Notes under the pieces: model-generated
Database searches by the model: none
What the model was told of the DNA's origin: nothing
The model's input: only the letters and a program-made list of their open reading frames with translations
Shown: piece by piece, positions 1 to 8,330 of the stretch
Position numbering within the stretch: the first letter of the stretch is position 1
How the letters are laid out: each line of letters starts with the position of its first letter
Program-made: the position numbers and the translations under genes
Source of the DNA: Cyclobacteriaceae bacterium
Lineage (GTDB): Bacteria; Bacteroidota; Bacteroidia; Cytophagales; Cyclobacteriaceae
DNA: 64,000 nucleotides
Assembly: GCA_016787645.1 (NCBI GenBank)
Contig: JAEUUF010000013.1
Location: 124,001-188,000 of the forward strand
Direction: 5' to 3'

Positions 1-100
1 CATCAAGCTGCTGTGGGACGGCGACAACATGAAAGTGACGAACTTCGAGTTGGCCAACCAGTTTGTGAAGCGGGAGTACCGGGAGGGGTGGAAGCTGTAG
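1..100 (+). CDS. Gfo/Idh/MocA family oxidoreductase, C-terminal fragment
   Basis: Only the last 32 codons are inside the window; the reading frame begins at base 2 and ends at the TAG at 98-100. The visible tail (LLWDGDNMKVTNF, then ANQFVKREYREGWKL) matches the usual C-terminus of Bacteroidota Gfo/Idh/MocA-type NAD(P)-dependent oxidoreductases, where a 'WD.dnMkvtN...an.yi..eYR.GW.l' ending is common. No Rossmann domain or catalytic residues can be seen, so the substrate cannot be stated. Assignment is by recognition of the tail only; a secreted twin-arginine member is possible. Confidence 0.6.
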   Translation, partial: IKLLWDGDNMKVTNFELANQFVKREYREGWKL

Positions 101-149
101 AATAAGACATATCGGACATTGGATGTCCCCTATATTAACATTGTGCGTA

Positions 150-647
150 ATGCCACGGGACAGATTGAGTCAAATATTGACTAAACTATTATATCCCATT
201 CTTGCATTTATTGCACTCACGATGAATTCATGCCTATATAGTGATGAAAAAGCTACTAAGGACCTGACCGTGTATTCTTATGACAAAATGAAGTATGCCT
301 TGGCTATCAAGTATAGAACAGAAGGGAGAGGCAATATTCATACATTCGACTTTTCGAAATATGAATTGGATGATGCCGATTGGATTTATACAAACAGAAT
401 TAAAGGCCAAATCACAAGTGACAGCATAATATTTACGCACTATCAAGATGAACTGGAGTACCCTTGGAGTCAATCCAACCTCAAAGGGACTGTGACATTT
501 GACAGCCTATCTGTGAAAATTGAACTCATGATGCCGGAATATGATGATGGAGTGAATATTAGCCGATGGGTTCCTTACAAGTTTAACGGAGAATATAAAC
601 TCACATTATCAACTGAGAGACCTCCAATCATAGACAAAAAACCTTAG
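150..647 (+). CDS. Hypothetical lipoprotein
   Basis: A 165-residue protein from the ATG at 150; an in-frame upstream ATG at 123 would add nine residues ahead of the signal peptide and is less likely. Residues 1-27 form a basic N-terminus plus hydrophobic stretch, ending in a lipobox-like MNSC with Cys28, so export and lipidation are expected. The rest is rich in Asp, Tyr and Lys with short alternating hydrophobic segments that suggest a small beta-rich periplasmic or surface domain. I do not recognise the family. It stands alone between an oxidoreductase and another lipoprotein on the same strand. Confidence 0.6.
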   Translation: MPRDRLSQILTKLLYPILAFIALTMNSCLYSDEKATKDLTVYSYDKMKYALAIKYRTEGRGNIHTFDFSKYELDDADWIYTNRIKGQITSDSIIFTHYQDELEYPWSQSNLKGTVTFDSLSVKIELMMPEYDDGVNISRWVPYKFNGEYKLTLSTERPPIIDKKP

Positions 648-791
648 ACTGCGGCACGCTGCACTACGCACAACCGTGTGCCTGCCCGCTCTTTCCTGCA
701 TACAAGCGATTACCCGTTCAAGAGCTTGTGTAAAATTAATAAAGGCAGGCGGGCCAGGAATTCGCTCTTGAAATAAATAGTTAACTTACTA

Positions 792-1529
792 GTGAAATTG
801 TTCCCTTCGACCTTAAACGAGAAGGCATTGAATTCCCGGATTATCATTCTTGGTCTCTTGATACTTGGACAACCCGGGTGCTCGGAAGAGCCGGTCGACG
901 CTGCCTTAAAGGGCACATGGGTTGACAGTGAAAGTTTACCCCTGCAATTCATGGAATTTAGTTCAACAACCAAAGGCAGGTTCGGCCTTTTCAGTAAAGC
1001 TTCTGAACGATATATCAATTTCAGCTACCGGCTGCTTTCTGATAAAATAGCCATTGACATTGAAGGTGATGCATCCGGGGAGACGATACACAACATCACC
1101 TTGAACGGAAAAGAGAGCTTTGAAATATCCGGAATTACCGCGCTGCCGGGAACATCCACGAGGGTCTTTACGAGAAAAACAATGCTTACCGGCAATGGAT
1201 CCAAAGTCATTTCTCTTGGCAAGGATGATATCTATTTTGATTTTGATGATGGTTACAGCCTGCAAGCGCATAAGACCGAAGATGGACGATGCCCGCAAGG
1301 CGCGGTTTGCATATGGCAAGGATATGCCGCCGCTGAATTCAATTTCGTCGGGGATGGAAATGTAACCTCCACATTCCACTTAAGCACTTACGAACTCCTG
1401 CCCCAGTTGAGAACCGATACACTAATACAGGGCCTAACGTTTACCTTAACGGACATCACCCCCTATCCCGGAATCGGGAAACAAATCAAACCCGAGGATA
1501 TTAAGGTTATCGTAACCGTTGAGAAATAG
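792..1529 (+). CDS. Hypothetical lipoprotein with RCP...CIW motif
   Basis: A 245-residue protein starting at a GTG. A hydrophobic segment (residues 17-28) precedes Cys30 in a GQPGC lipobox, so a lipoprotein is likely. The C-terminal part carries the motif GRCPQGAVCIWQG, which I recognise as recurring in small uncharacterised Bacteroidota lipoproteins; its two cysteines could form a disulfide. The N-terminal half after the signal (about residues 40-125) resembles a lipocalin-like small beta domain in composition, but this is only an impression. Function unknown. It is followed by the zincin-like gene on the same strand after a 22-base gap. Confidence 0.6.
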   Translation: MKLFPSTLNEKALNSRIIILGLLILGQPGCSEEPVDAALKGTWVDSESLPLQFMEFSSTTKGRFGLFSKASERYINFSYRLLSDKIAIDIEGDASGETIHNITLNGKESFEISGITALPGTSTRVFTRKTMLTGNGSKVISLGKDDIYFDFDDGYSLQAHKTEDGRCPQGAVCIWQGYAAAEFNFVGDGNVTSTFHLSTYELLPQLRTDTLIQGLTFTLTDITPYPGIGKQIKPEDIKVIVTVEK

Positions 1530-1551
1530 ACGCTTCCGTGCAGACCGCCCC

Positions 1552-2343
1552 ATGAAGCACCCAATCAAAACGTGGACACTTCGGCTGATGGCAACGGGCC
1601 TGCTCGTAGCCGCCTTGTTGTTCGCCATCATTTTAAATCCCGGTTTGGTCTATGCCCACAAGACGACGTACAAGCACCTTACCATCTATCACGACAGACC
1701 ACTTTCCCCTACACTAATCGACAAATTCAACCAGGCAGCGGCCCTTGTAGCGGCCAGCTCCGTACATAATCCAAAACTCACACTTGACATTTGCCTGCAC
1801 GACAATTCAGTATATCCCCAACTCATGCAGTCCTTGCGTGGACCGGCCTTTGCGTGGGGTTTTTACAACAAGGTTGTGCTGCAAGGAACGGCACACGTTG
1901 ACAGCAATTACGTTGAACTCAATGGCTACCGCTGGAACATGACCCAGCTGCTCGCCCATGAAATGACCCACTGTTATCAGTTTAATCAACTGGGCTTCTG
2001 GAATTCAAAACCCATTGCCCCAATTCCAAACTGGAAGTGGGAAGGCTATGCAGAATATGTATCCAGGCAAAACACTGACCAAAAAGATCTTTCGAAAAAC
2101 CTTGCCCGATTAATGGAAACGGATGAGAGCCAATGGGGGGTCAAATTCTCAGACCATACCATCACCCCAAGGGCGTACTATGACCACTGGACTTTGGTTC
2201 AGTATTGCCTTGAGGTTAAACAAATGAATTACCTGCAGATGCTCGCGGACACAACCCGCGAGTCCTCCATCCGGGCTGAAATGATGTGCTGGTTTAACAG
2301 GCCAGAGATTCTATCAACGCCGTCACCAATCCAAAACAGATGA
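1552..2343 (+). CDS. Zincin-like HExxH putative metalloprotease
   Basis: A 263-residue protein from the ATG at 1552; a TTG further upstream would overlap the preceding gene and sits before the signal sequence, so I prefer 1552. Residues about 10-34 form a signal peptide or membrane anchor. The motif HEMTH (residues 136-140) is a classic zinc site, and a downstream WEGYAEY (Glu164 and Glu168) could supply the third ligand, as in gluzincins. The length and the ordering HEMTH...WEGYAEY fit a small peptidase-MA-like domain. Substrate unknown. The stop codon overlaps the start of the DUF2200 gene (ATGA), suggesting co-translation. Confidence 0.6.
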   Translation: MKHPIKTWTLRLMATGLLVAALLFAIILNPGLVYAHKTTYKHLTIYHDRPLSPTLIDKFNQAAALVAASSVHNPKLTLDICLHDNSVYPQLMQSLRGPAFAWGFYNKVVLQGTAHVDSNYVELNGYRWNMTQLLAHEMTHCYQFNQLGFWNSKPIAPIPNWKWEGYAEYVSRQNTDQKDLSKNLARLMETDESQWGVKFSDHTITPRAYYDHWTLVQYCLEVKQMNYLQMLADTTRESSIRAEMMCWFNRPEILSTPSPIQNR

Positions 2344-2702
2344 AAAACACCGACACCCCCAACGAACGAATCATGAAAATGACCTTCGCGTCGGTCTACC
2401 CCATGTACGTCGCCAAGGTGGAGAAGAAGGGGCGTACAAAAGCGGAACTCAACCAGGTGATCAGCTGGCTAACGGGCTATGACAACAAAAAGCTGCAAGA
2501 CCTCATCAAGGAGAAGGTAACGTTTGCCGACTTCTTCGGGCAGGCCTCACTAAATCCAAAGGCGAGCCTCATCACCGGCGTGATCTGCGGATACCGCGTC
2601 GAGGATATCAAAGATCCACTAACCCAACAGGTCAGGTACCTGGACAAGCTGGTCGATGAACTGGCAAAAGGAAAGCAAATGGAGAAGATTCTGCGCAGCT
2701 AG
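2340..2702 (+). CDS. DUF2200 family protein
   Basis: A 120-residue cytoplasmic protein matching the DUF2200 family in length and key strings: [21 protein letters not shown] near residue 13, ISWLTGYD near residue 42 and TFADFF near residue 61. It lacks a signal peptide. The start overlaps the stop of the upstream zincin gene by four bases (ATGA), which fixes the start well. The family is uncharacterised; the repeated 'WLTGY' segment is its hallmark. No enzymatic residues are evident. Confidence 0.8.
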   Translation: MKNTDTPNERIMKMTFASVYPMYVAKVEKKGRTKAELNQVISWLTGYDNKKLQDLIKEKVTFADFFGQASLNPKASLITGVICGYRVEDIKDPLTQQVRYLDKLVDELAKGKQMEKILRS

Positions 2703-2763
2703 AATGCCTTTACCTACCAGGCGGCTGAACCCGAACCGTAAGAAAGTAACTTTCTAACACCGA

Positions 2764-2826
2764 TCACTGGTCACCGATTACCGGTCACTGATCACCGATC
2801 GCCGGTCACCGATCACCGGTCACCGC
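2764..2826. repeat. Heptamer tandem array, TCACCGA type
   Basis: Nine consecutive 7-base units with consensus TCACCGR (TCACTGG, TCACCGA, TTACCGG, TCACTGA, TCACCGA, TCGCCGG and so on). The array lies in the gap between the DUF2200 stop and the convergent ABC permease stop, ending four bases from the latter. The same heptamer family, partly in opposite orientation, recurs at 53279-53306 and 60198-60246. Confidence 0.85.
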
Positions 2827-2830
2827 ACCC

Positions 2831-5239
2831 TCACTCCCCCTTCAACGTCTCTGCCGGATTCGTACGCGCCACTTTCAAGGTGAGATAACTCAACGTCACC
2901 CAGGCCACCAGCATCAGCAGCGAACCTACAGAAACAAAAATCAACGGGTTCACTTCCGTACGGTAACTGAAGTTGTTGAGCCAGCGATTCATCGCCCACC
3001 AGGTGAAGGGAACCGCCAGCACAACCGCGATCAGCACCATCCGGGTGAAATCTTTCAGCAACAGGAAGATAATTTTCTCCACAGTCGCTCCCATCACCTT
3101 GCGAATGCTCACTTCCTTGACTTTCTGTCGGAACGTCAACGCTGCAATGCCCAGCAACCCAAAACTGGCGATTGCCACGGCCAGCAACGCAAAAGCCGTA
3201 AGGGCAGCAGAGAGATTGTTTTCCTCCGCGTACTGGGTATTCAGCTCGTCGCGGAGAAAATGATATTCAAACTCAAACCGATCGTCGAACGTGCGCCATA
3301 CGGATTGCACCGACTGCATGCGCTCCTCGAAATTCTCCGTATCCATCTTCACGAGCACATAGTTGTACCGCGGCTGCAACCGGAACATCAATGGCCTGAC
3401 GGGATCGTGCAGCGACTGGAAATTAAAATCCTTCACCACACCAATCACCGTTCCCTTGACCGGACCCGACTCGACATCCCAAACCATCTCCTTACCAATT
3501 GCGCCTTCCGGAAACATGGCACGGGCAGCGGCTTCATTGATGATGAACGCCTCGGCATCAGCCGGATTCCCCCTCAGGAAACCCCTACCCTCCGCAATGG
3601 TGATTCCGAGCGTAGTGAAAAAATCGTAGTCGCACATCTCTTCGGCGATTACCGTCCGAATCTGCGGATCCTTCGCGTTCCAGGCCATGTTGCGGTTGAA
3701 ATGCGTTCCCGGAATATTGGTCGCCGCTGATACCTGCTTCACTCCCGGAATTTTCAGCAATTCATTGCGAAGCGCATCCAGGCGCGGAACAATGGCGCCA
3801 ACATTTTTCAAAGGAAGTGAGACCACCTCCTCTTGTTCAAAACCCAGCGGTCGGTGCTGGATGTAACTCAGTTGGCTATAGATGATCGCACTGCTGCAAA
3901 TGAGCGTCATCGATGCGAAAAACTGGAACGTAATGAAACCCTGGCGCAGTCCCTTCGCTTCCTGACCTTGCGGCAGTGAGCCCTTGAGAATCAGAGTTGG
4001 ACGGACGGCTGCCAACCGGAAGGAAGGAAAAATTCCCGCCAGCACCCCGGTAATCAAACCCAGGGCTAGCAACCAACTGATCAGGGTGATGTAGTCAACT
4101 TGTTGCTCGACGCCGGTCAGGCTGCTATAGATGGGAAGCAACACCTCAATCAGCACGGCGGCCAGGGCAACGGCCATCAGGCTGACCAGGAGCGCCTCGC
4201 CGGTGAACTGCGTTGCCAACTGCGCACGGTACGCACCCAACGACTTGCGGATACCAATTTCACGGGCGCGTCCCGCGGACTGGGCCGTGGTGAGATTGAT
4301 GAAGTTGATGCACGCAATGACGAGGATCAACAAGCCTGCGGCCGCCAGCATATAGACGTAAGCGATATAACCGTTCGGTTCCAGTTCCCACAGCAAATGA
4401 GAGCGGAGGTGAATGTCCGTGATCGGTTGCAGTTCAAAACGAACTCCACGTGCTTTCGCATCACGAAAAACCTCATCAGACACATTCAGGTACTTGGCAA
4501 TCCAATCGAGCAACTTGGCTTCGAGGGCATCCGGATCGGCGCCAGGTTTCAGTCGCACGTAATTGTAATGCCCAAAGTCCGCCCAGGTATAGTACGGGTC
4601 GCCTGGATCCAGCGCCTTCTCCCTTACATACGAGGCAAGAATGTCAAAATGGAAATGCGAGGCCTTCGGAACATCCTTGAATACACCCACCACCTCAACC
4701 AGGTTCTCTTCACCATTGACCATCAGCTTTTTGCCGATCGGTTCCTCTTCACCAAAATATTTCTTTGCCGTCGACTCTGACACCAGGCAGCCATTTACCT
4801 GCTTCAGCGCAGTCGCGGGGTTTCCTTTCACCAACGGAAAAGTAAATACCTGGAAGAAGGTGGAGTCCACCGCCAAGACGTTGCGCTCGTCATAGCTGGC
4901 GTCGCGTTCAGGGTTTCTCACCGAGAACACCCGCCGGGTCAGGCCAGCCGCCCAGATCGGTGAAAGCGTGACTGCACTTTCCACTTCCGGGAAGTCTTCG
5001 ACCATCGCCTGGGCCATCGGGTGCGGCGTGCGGGGCTGGGGATTGTCATCAAACCACGCCACCCGGTAAATGTTTTCCGCTCCTTCATGGAATTTGTCAT
5101 AGCTCAATTCTACACTCAAGTATTGCGCGATGAGGAACACGCAAGCCAGCCCCAACCCCAATCCGGTGATATTGATCACGGCGAACATCTTATTCTTGAG
5201 CAGGTTTCGGACGGCGACGCGGAAGTAGTTGCGGAGCAT
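2831..5239 (-). CDS. ABC transporter permease, MacB/FtsX type
   Basis: An 802-residue inner-membrane protein of the duplicated MacB_PCD plus FtsX architecture common in Bacteroidota. The order is: first membrane segment at about 18-43, a large periplasmic domain, a three-helix FtsX unit around 290-450, a second periplasmic domain, and a second FtsX unit around 680-795. The cytoplasmic coupling motifs GRAREIGIRKSLGA and KEVSIRKVMGA appear once in each half, which marks the internal duplication. Such permeases work with a separate LolD/MacB-like ATPase for lipid, peptide or stress functions, but no ATPase gene is adjacent; lolD at 62335 is far away. The substrate cannot be inferred. Confidence 0.88.
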   Translation of the reverse strand: MLRNYFRVAVRNLLKNKMFAVINITGLGLGLACVFLIAQYLSVELSYDKFHEGAENIYRVAWFDDNPQPRTPHPMAQAMVEDFPEVESAVTLSPIWAAGLTRRVFSVRNPERDASYDERNVLAVDSTFFQVFTFPLVKGNPATALKQVNGCLVSESTAKKYFGEEEPIGKKLMVNGEENLVEVVGVFKDVPKASHFHFDILASYVREKALDPGDPYYTWADFGHYNYVRLKPGADPDALEAKLLDWIAKYLNVSDEVFRDAKARGVRFELQPITDIHLRSHLLWELEPNGYIAYVYMLAAAGLLILVIACINFINLTTAQSAGRAREIGIRKSLGAYRAQLATQFTGEALLVSLMAVALAAVLIEVLLPIYSSLTGVEQQVDYITLISWLLALGLITGVLAGIFPSFRLAAVRPTLILKGSLPQGQEAKGLRQGFITFQFFASMTLICSSAIIYSQLSYIQHRPLGFEQEEVVSLPLKNVGAIVPRLDALRNELLKIPGVKQVSAATNIPGTHFNRNMAWNAKDPQIRTVIAEEMCDYDFFTTLGITIAEGRGFLRGNPADAEAFIINEAAARAMFPEGAIGKEMVWDVESGPVKGTVIGVVKDFNFQSLHDPVRPLMFRLQPRYNYVLVKMDTENFEERMQSVQSVWRTFDDRFEFEYHFLRDELNTQYAEENNLSAALTAFALLAVAIASFGLLGIAALTFRQKVKEVSIRKVMGATVEKIIFLLLKDFTRMVLIAVVLAVPFTWWAMNRWLNNFSYRTEVNPLIFVSVGSLLMLVAWVTLSYLTLKVARTNPAETLKGE

Positions 5240-5243
5240 GGCA

Positions 5244-5291
5244 GTCTAAGTGTGTTTGAGTGTCTAAGTGACTAGGTGTCTAAGTATTGGG
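5244..5291. repeat. Degenerate octamer array, GTGTCTAA type
   Basis: Six 8-base units (GTCTAAGT, GTGTTTGA, GTGTCTAA, GTGACTAG, GTGTCTAA, GTATTGGG) begin four bases upstream of the ABC permease start codon. The consensus GTRTCTRA is the same as the array at 32286-32381. No promoter is evident between the array and the gene. Confidence 0.75.
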
Positions 5292-5417
5292 ATGTAGGGC
5301 TATGGGCTACATGACTCAAAAGGCGTACCGATAAGCCAAGAAGTCATTTTCGTAATAGTTTTGGGCCAAATTCAGCTATCTAGTGTCCATAATCGAGTGG
5401 GGATGGTCGAAATCGGT

Positions 5418-5443
5418 CATTCTTCGACAGGCTCAGGATGACC
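5418..5443. repeat. Possible dispersed 'TTCGACAGGCTCAGGATGAC' repeat copy
   Basis: The string TTCTTCGACAGGCTCAGGAT followed by GACC resembles a short dispersed repeat that I recall from many bacterial genomes in the form CCTGAGCCTGTCGAAG. One copy only is seen here, 30 bases upstream of the secreted EEP-fold gene. No function is implied. Confidence 0.4.
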
Positions 5444-5471
5444 TGTGGGTGGTCTGAGAGTATCTTGCGTT

Positions 5472-6365
5472 ATGATGAAGGGGGTAGTTGTAATTGCAGT
5501 CTTGCTGATGATTCCCGCACCATCGCATGGGCAGGATACGCTTCGGCTCCTTTCCTGGAACATACAAATGCTTCCCTTCCCGGCACCTCCGCATGGCAAG
5601 GCAAAACGGGCGCGGGCGATTGCCTCGATACTCAAAGAGCAGAACCACGACATTGTCGTCTTCCAGGAAGCCTTCAAACGACGAAGCCGACGCATCTTGC
5701 GCCGTGAACTGAGCAACGCGTTTCCTCATCAAACCGATGTCCTCAACCAAAAGACGTTCTCTATCAAGACAAACGGAGGGGTCATGATCTTTAGCCGTCA
5801 TCCAATCACCACAGTACATGAGATCCGCTTCACCAAGCGCACCGGTTACGACAAGTTTGCCCGCAAGGGGGCCATGCTCGCTGAAATCCAGTTCCGTGAA
5901 AAACCGATCCAGGTGCTGGGCACTCACCTCCAGGCCTTCGGCACCGACGATATTCTGATCAGTCAATACAACCAGATGAAGTCTGAACTGCTGGATCCTC
6001 GCCGGCGTAACGGGGTACCGCAGTTTCTGCTGGGTGATTTCAACACACGCAAAGTGCCTTCAGTTCCGGCCGGGCTTTCGGGCACTACACCGATGCCCCA
6101 GACCCGCTACAGTGCGATGCTCCAAACCCTTGAGGCCGAAGACGGCGAACTGGAAGGTCCACAACAATACACGATGGACCGCCCCTATAACGACCTCTGC
6201 ACCCGGCGCAAGGAAGCGAGGCTCCTCCTGGACTATGTCTTGGTTCGTCCAACAGAAACAAATCTTGAGGTCATGCGCAAAGTGAAGATCTTCCGTAAAC
6301 AATGGACCAAAGACCACCAGGATCTCTCCGATCACTTTGCCCTCGAAGCCACTATTGGCTTTTAG
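5472..6365 (+). CDS. Secreted endonuclease/exonuclease/phosphatase-fold hydrolase
   Basis: A 297-residue protein from the ATG at 5472 (5475 is equally possible; an upstream GTG adds residues before the signal). Residues 1-21 form a Sec signal ending in SHGQ. The EEP fold signatures follow in order: SWNIQ (Asn30), VFQEAF (Glu66), LGTHLQA, LLGDFNT, LLDYVLV and the terminal LSDHFALEA (Asp287-His288). These are the metal and catalytic positions of the DNase I/sphingomyelinase superfamily. The overall pattern and secretion fit a sphingomyelinase C-like phosphodiesterase better than a nuclease, but the substrate is not proven. It is monocistronic as far as I can see. Confidence 0.8.
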   Translation: MMKGVVVIAVLLMIPAPSHGQDTLRLLSWNIQMLPFPAPPHGKAKRARAIASILKEQNHDIVVFQEAFKRRSRRILRRELSNAFPHQTDVLNQKTFSIKTNGGVMIFSRHPITTVHEIRFTKRTGYDKFARKGAMLAEIQFREKPIQVLGTHLQAFGTDDILISQYNQMKSELLDPRRRNGVPQFLLGDFNTRKVPSVPAGLSGTTPMPQTRYSAMLQTLEAEDGELEGPQQYTMDRPYNDLCTRRKEARLLLDYVLVRPTETNLEVMRKVKIFRKQWTKDHQDLSDHFALEATIGF

Positions 6366-6402
6366 CTAAAGGCCAAAGGCTAAAAGGTAAAGGCCAAAAG
6401 CA
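6364..6402. repeat. Degenerate AAAGGCC short repeats
   Basis: Four to five imperfect units of about 6-9 bases built on TAAAGGCC / AAAAGGTA start inside the stop codon of the EEP-fold gene. Together with the octamer array at 6454-6640 they fill the 306-base gap before the ACMSD-type gene; I see no gene or clear promoter in that gap. Confidence 0.5.
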
Positions 6403-6453
6403 AGGTGCTTCGATTCAGCCTTTTCCCAATAACGTTAACACCCTTGCACAGTA

Positions 6454-6640
6454 ACACGACGACACCTAAACACGACGACACCTAAACACGCAGACACCTA
6501 AACACGCAGACACCTAGACACGCAGACACCTAGACACGCAGACACGCAGACACCTAGACACGCAGACACGCAGACACCTAAACACGCAGACACCTAGACA
6601 CGCAGACACCTAGACACCTAGACACGCAGCACCTAGACAC
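6454..6640. repeat. Octamer array, alternating ACACGCAG / ACACCTAG
   Basis: About 23 consecutive 8-base units on the frame ACACNNNN, most of them ACACGCAG or ACACCTAG (also ACACCTAA and ACACGACG), often alternating to give an apparent 16-base period. One unit near 6630 has lost a base. There are no spacers, so this is not a CRISPR array. It is the longest array in the window without an accompanying small gene. Confidence 0.9.
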
Positions 6641-6671
6641 TTTCGTCAACACATCAGAAAAACCCCGATAT

Positions 6672-7700
6672 TTGCCAGATTATCAAGGTCCCGTGCTCAA
6701 AATCGACTCCCATACCCACATCCTTCCGAAGAAGATGCCCAATTGGAGCGAGAAATTCGGGTATGGGGACTTCATCTACCTCCAGCACCACAAGCGTGGA
6801 TTCGCGAAGATGATGCGGGGCAACCAGTTCTTTCGTGAAATCGAGGAAAACTGCTGGAACGCCGACCTGCGCATCGATGAATACGAAACGCACCACACCA
6901 AAGTACAGGTCGTCTGCACAATACCGGTGATGTTTTCCTATTGGGCCAAGCCTATGGATACGCTCTCCCTCTCGAAGTACCTCAACGACCACCTTGCCCG
7001 GCTGGTGGAAAAATATCCCAAGAACTATGTAGGCCTGGGTACGCTGCCCATGCAAGACACCGAACTGGCCATCCAGGAATTGACCCGGTGCAAAAAGATT
7101 GGTTTGCACGGCATCCAGATTGGCTCCAACATTAACGACGAGAACCTCAACGAAGAACGCTTCTTCCCCATCTTCGAAGCTTGTGAAAAACTAAGCATGG
7201 CGGTGATGGTTCACCCGTGGAACATGATGGGTGAAAAGAACATGACCCGTTACTGGCTGCCCTGGCTGGTGGGCATGCCTGCAGAGACGGCAAGGGCAGT
7301 TTGCTCCATGATCTTTGGCGGGGTTTTTGAACGTCTCCCGAAACTGCGTGTCATGTTTGCCCATGCTGGCGGCTCGTTTCTCTTCACATTAGGGCGAATC
7401 CGCCATGGCTTCGAGTGCCGCCCCGACCTGGTGGCAATCGACAACCCGGTTGACCCCGAAAAATACCTGGGTCAATTCTGGGTGGACAGCATCACACACG
7501 ACCTGCCGATGCTGGAGTATGTCATCAGCAAAGTGGGATCAAAACGAGTCACATTGGGGTCGGATTATCCCTTCCCCCTGGGCGACCTGCAGATTGGAAA
7601 GTTTATTGAAGAATCAGGCCTCCCGAAGAAGACAAAAGAGGATATTTTTGTGAACGCAACACTGGAATGGCTGCAATTACCCAAGAAAAGATTTCAATAG
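6672..7700 (+). CDS. ACMSD-type amidohydrolase (aminocarboxymuconate-semialdehyde decarboxylase)
   Basis: A 342-residue TIM-barrel amidohydrolase. The metal ligands expected for 2-amino-3-carboxymuconate-6-semialdehyde decarboxylase are present: His14 and His16 in DSHTHILP, His181 in MVHPWNMMG, His231 in FAHAGGSF and Asp298 in GSDYPFPLG. The enzyme removes the alpha carboxylate of ACMS, diverting tryptophan catabolism from NAD synthesis toward glutaryl-CoA. kynA and gcdH in this window support that role. The start shown is a TTG; a GTG at 6693 is an alternative and no ATG is suitably placed. The 3' end overlaps the next gene by 34 bases. Confidence 0.8.
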   Translation: MPDYQGPVLKIDSHTHILPKKMPNWSEKFGYGDFIYLQHHKRGFAKMMRGNQFFREIEENCWNADLRIDEYETHHTKVQVVCTIPVMFSYWAKPMDTLSLSKYLNDHLARLVEKYPKNYVGLGTLPMQDTELAIQELTRCKKIGLHGIQIGSNINDENLNEERFFPIFEACEKLSMAVMVHPWNMMGEKNMTRYWLPWLVGMPAETARAVCSMIFGGVFERLPKLRVMFAHAGGSFLFTLGRIRHGFECRPDLVAIDNPVDPEKYLGQFWVDSITHDLPMLEYVISKVGSKRVTLGSDYPFPLGDLQIGKFIEESGLPKKTKEDIFVNATLEWLQLPKKRFQ

Positions 7701-8329
7701 CCGGTGCCCTGGCCCTGCTCCTGCTTCTAATTAGCTCTCCTCTCCTGGCCCAGGACGATGTGGAGCGGGAGAAACTTAGGGAATTGGAAAAACAGCGCGA
7801 ATACCAGAAAACACGCGTCATCACAGCCCGATTGGATTCAGCCATTGAGTTGATGAACCTCGGGCAATACGAACTCGCCGATGTCAAGTTTCGCTCCGTG
7901 CTGGCCAACGTGAAGAGTGTTCCTTCGGACCTGGCGTACCATTTTGGTAAGAATTCTTACTACATGGAGAAATACAAACAGAGTGTGGACTGGCTAACTA
8001 AATACATCCAACTGAAAGGTACCACCGGTCAGTATTCCTCCGACGCGGCAGCCTGGTTGAAGAAAGCAGAAGAAGGACTACTCCAGCAACGACAAGTGCA
8101 GTCAGCGAAAGCGGTGGAAGTGCTGTCGCGGGATTTCACCATTGATTGCGGTCCCACCGGCAAAGTGGTTTGCCCTGTTTGCAATGGCTCGACTGTCGTC
8201 ATCCGCAAGACTTACCTCGGCGACAAATATTCCACCTGCGGATACTGCAAGAAAACCGGGTACCTAAGTTGCGATGAATACAATCAATTGATACGGGGGC
8301 AGTTGAAAGCCACTGCCGACCAGCACTGA
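7667..8329 (+). CDS. Secreted TPR-like protein with DnaJ-type zinc-ribbon cysteines
   Basis: A 220-residue protein whose first 29 residues form a signal peptide (cleavage after LLAQ). Residues about 50-140 are helical with a YHFGKNSYYMEKY...SVDWL pattern like tetratricopeptide repeats. The C-terminal part has two CxxC knuckles, CPVCNG (169-172) and CGYCKKTG (191-194), resembling DnaJ central-domain zinc ribbons. The combination suggests a periplasmic scaffold; I do not recognise a named family. The start overlaps the upstream amidohydrolase by 34 bases, and the next gene begins one base after its stop. Confidence 0.6.
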   Translation: MAAITQEKISIAGALALLLLLISSPLLAQDDVEREKLRELEKQREYQKTRVITARLDSAIELMNLGQYELADVKFRSVLANVKSVPSDLAYHFGKNSYYMEKYKQSVDWLTKYIQLKGTTGQYSSDAAAWLKKAEEGLLQQRQVQSAKAVEVLSRDFTIDCGPTGKVVCPVCNGSTVVIRKTYLGDKYSTCGYCKKTGYLSCDEYNQLIRGQLKATADQH

Positions 8330-8330
8330 C

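Noticed and set aside
2831-5239. ABC permease as part of an adjacent efflux system
   Set aside because: No ATPase or membrane-fusion gene is next to it; lolD is 57 kb away on the map.
5445-5471. GTG start for the secreted EEP-fold protein
   Set aside because: It would place nine residues before a complete signal peptide; the ATG at 5472 is more likely.
6454-6640. Octamer array as a CRISPR
   Set aside because: The period is 8 bases with no spacers and no cas genes nearby.
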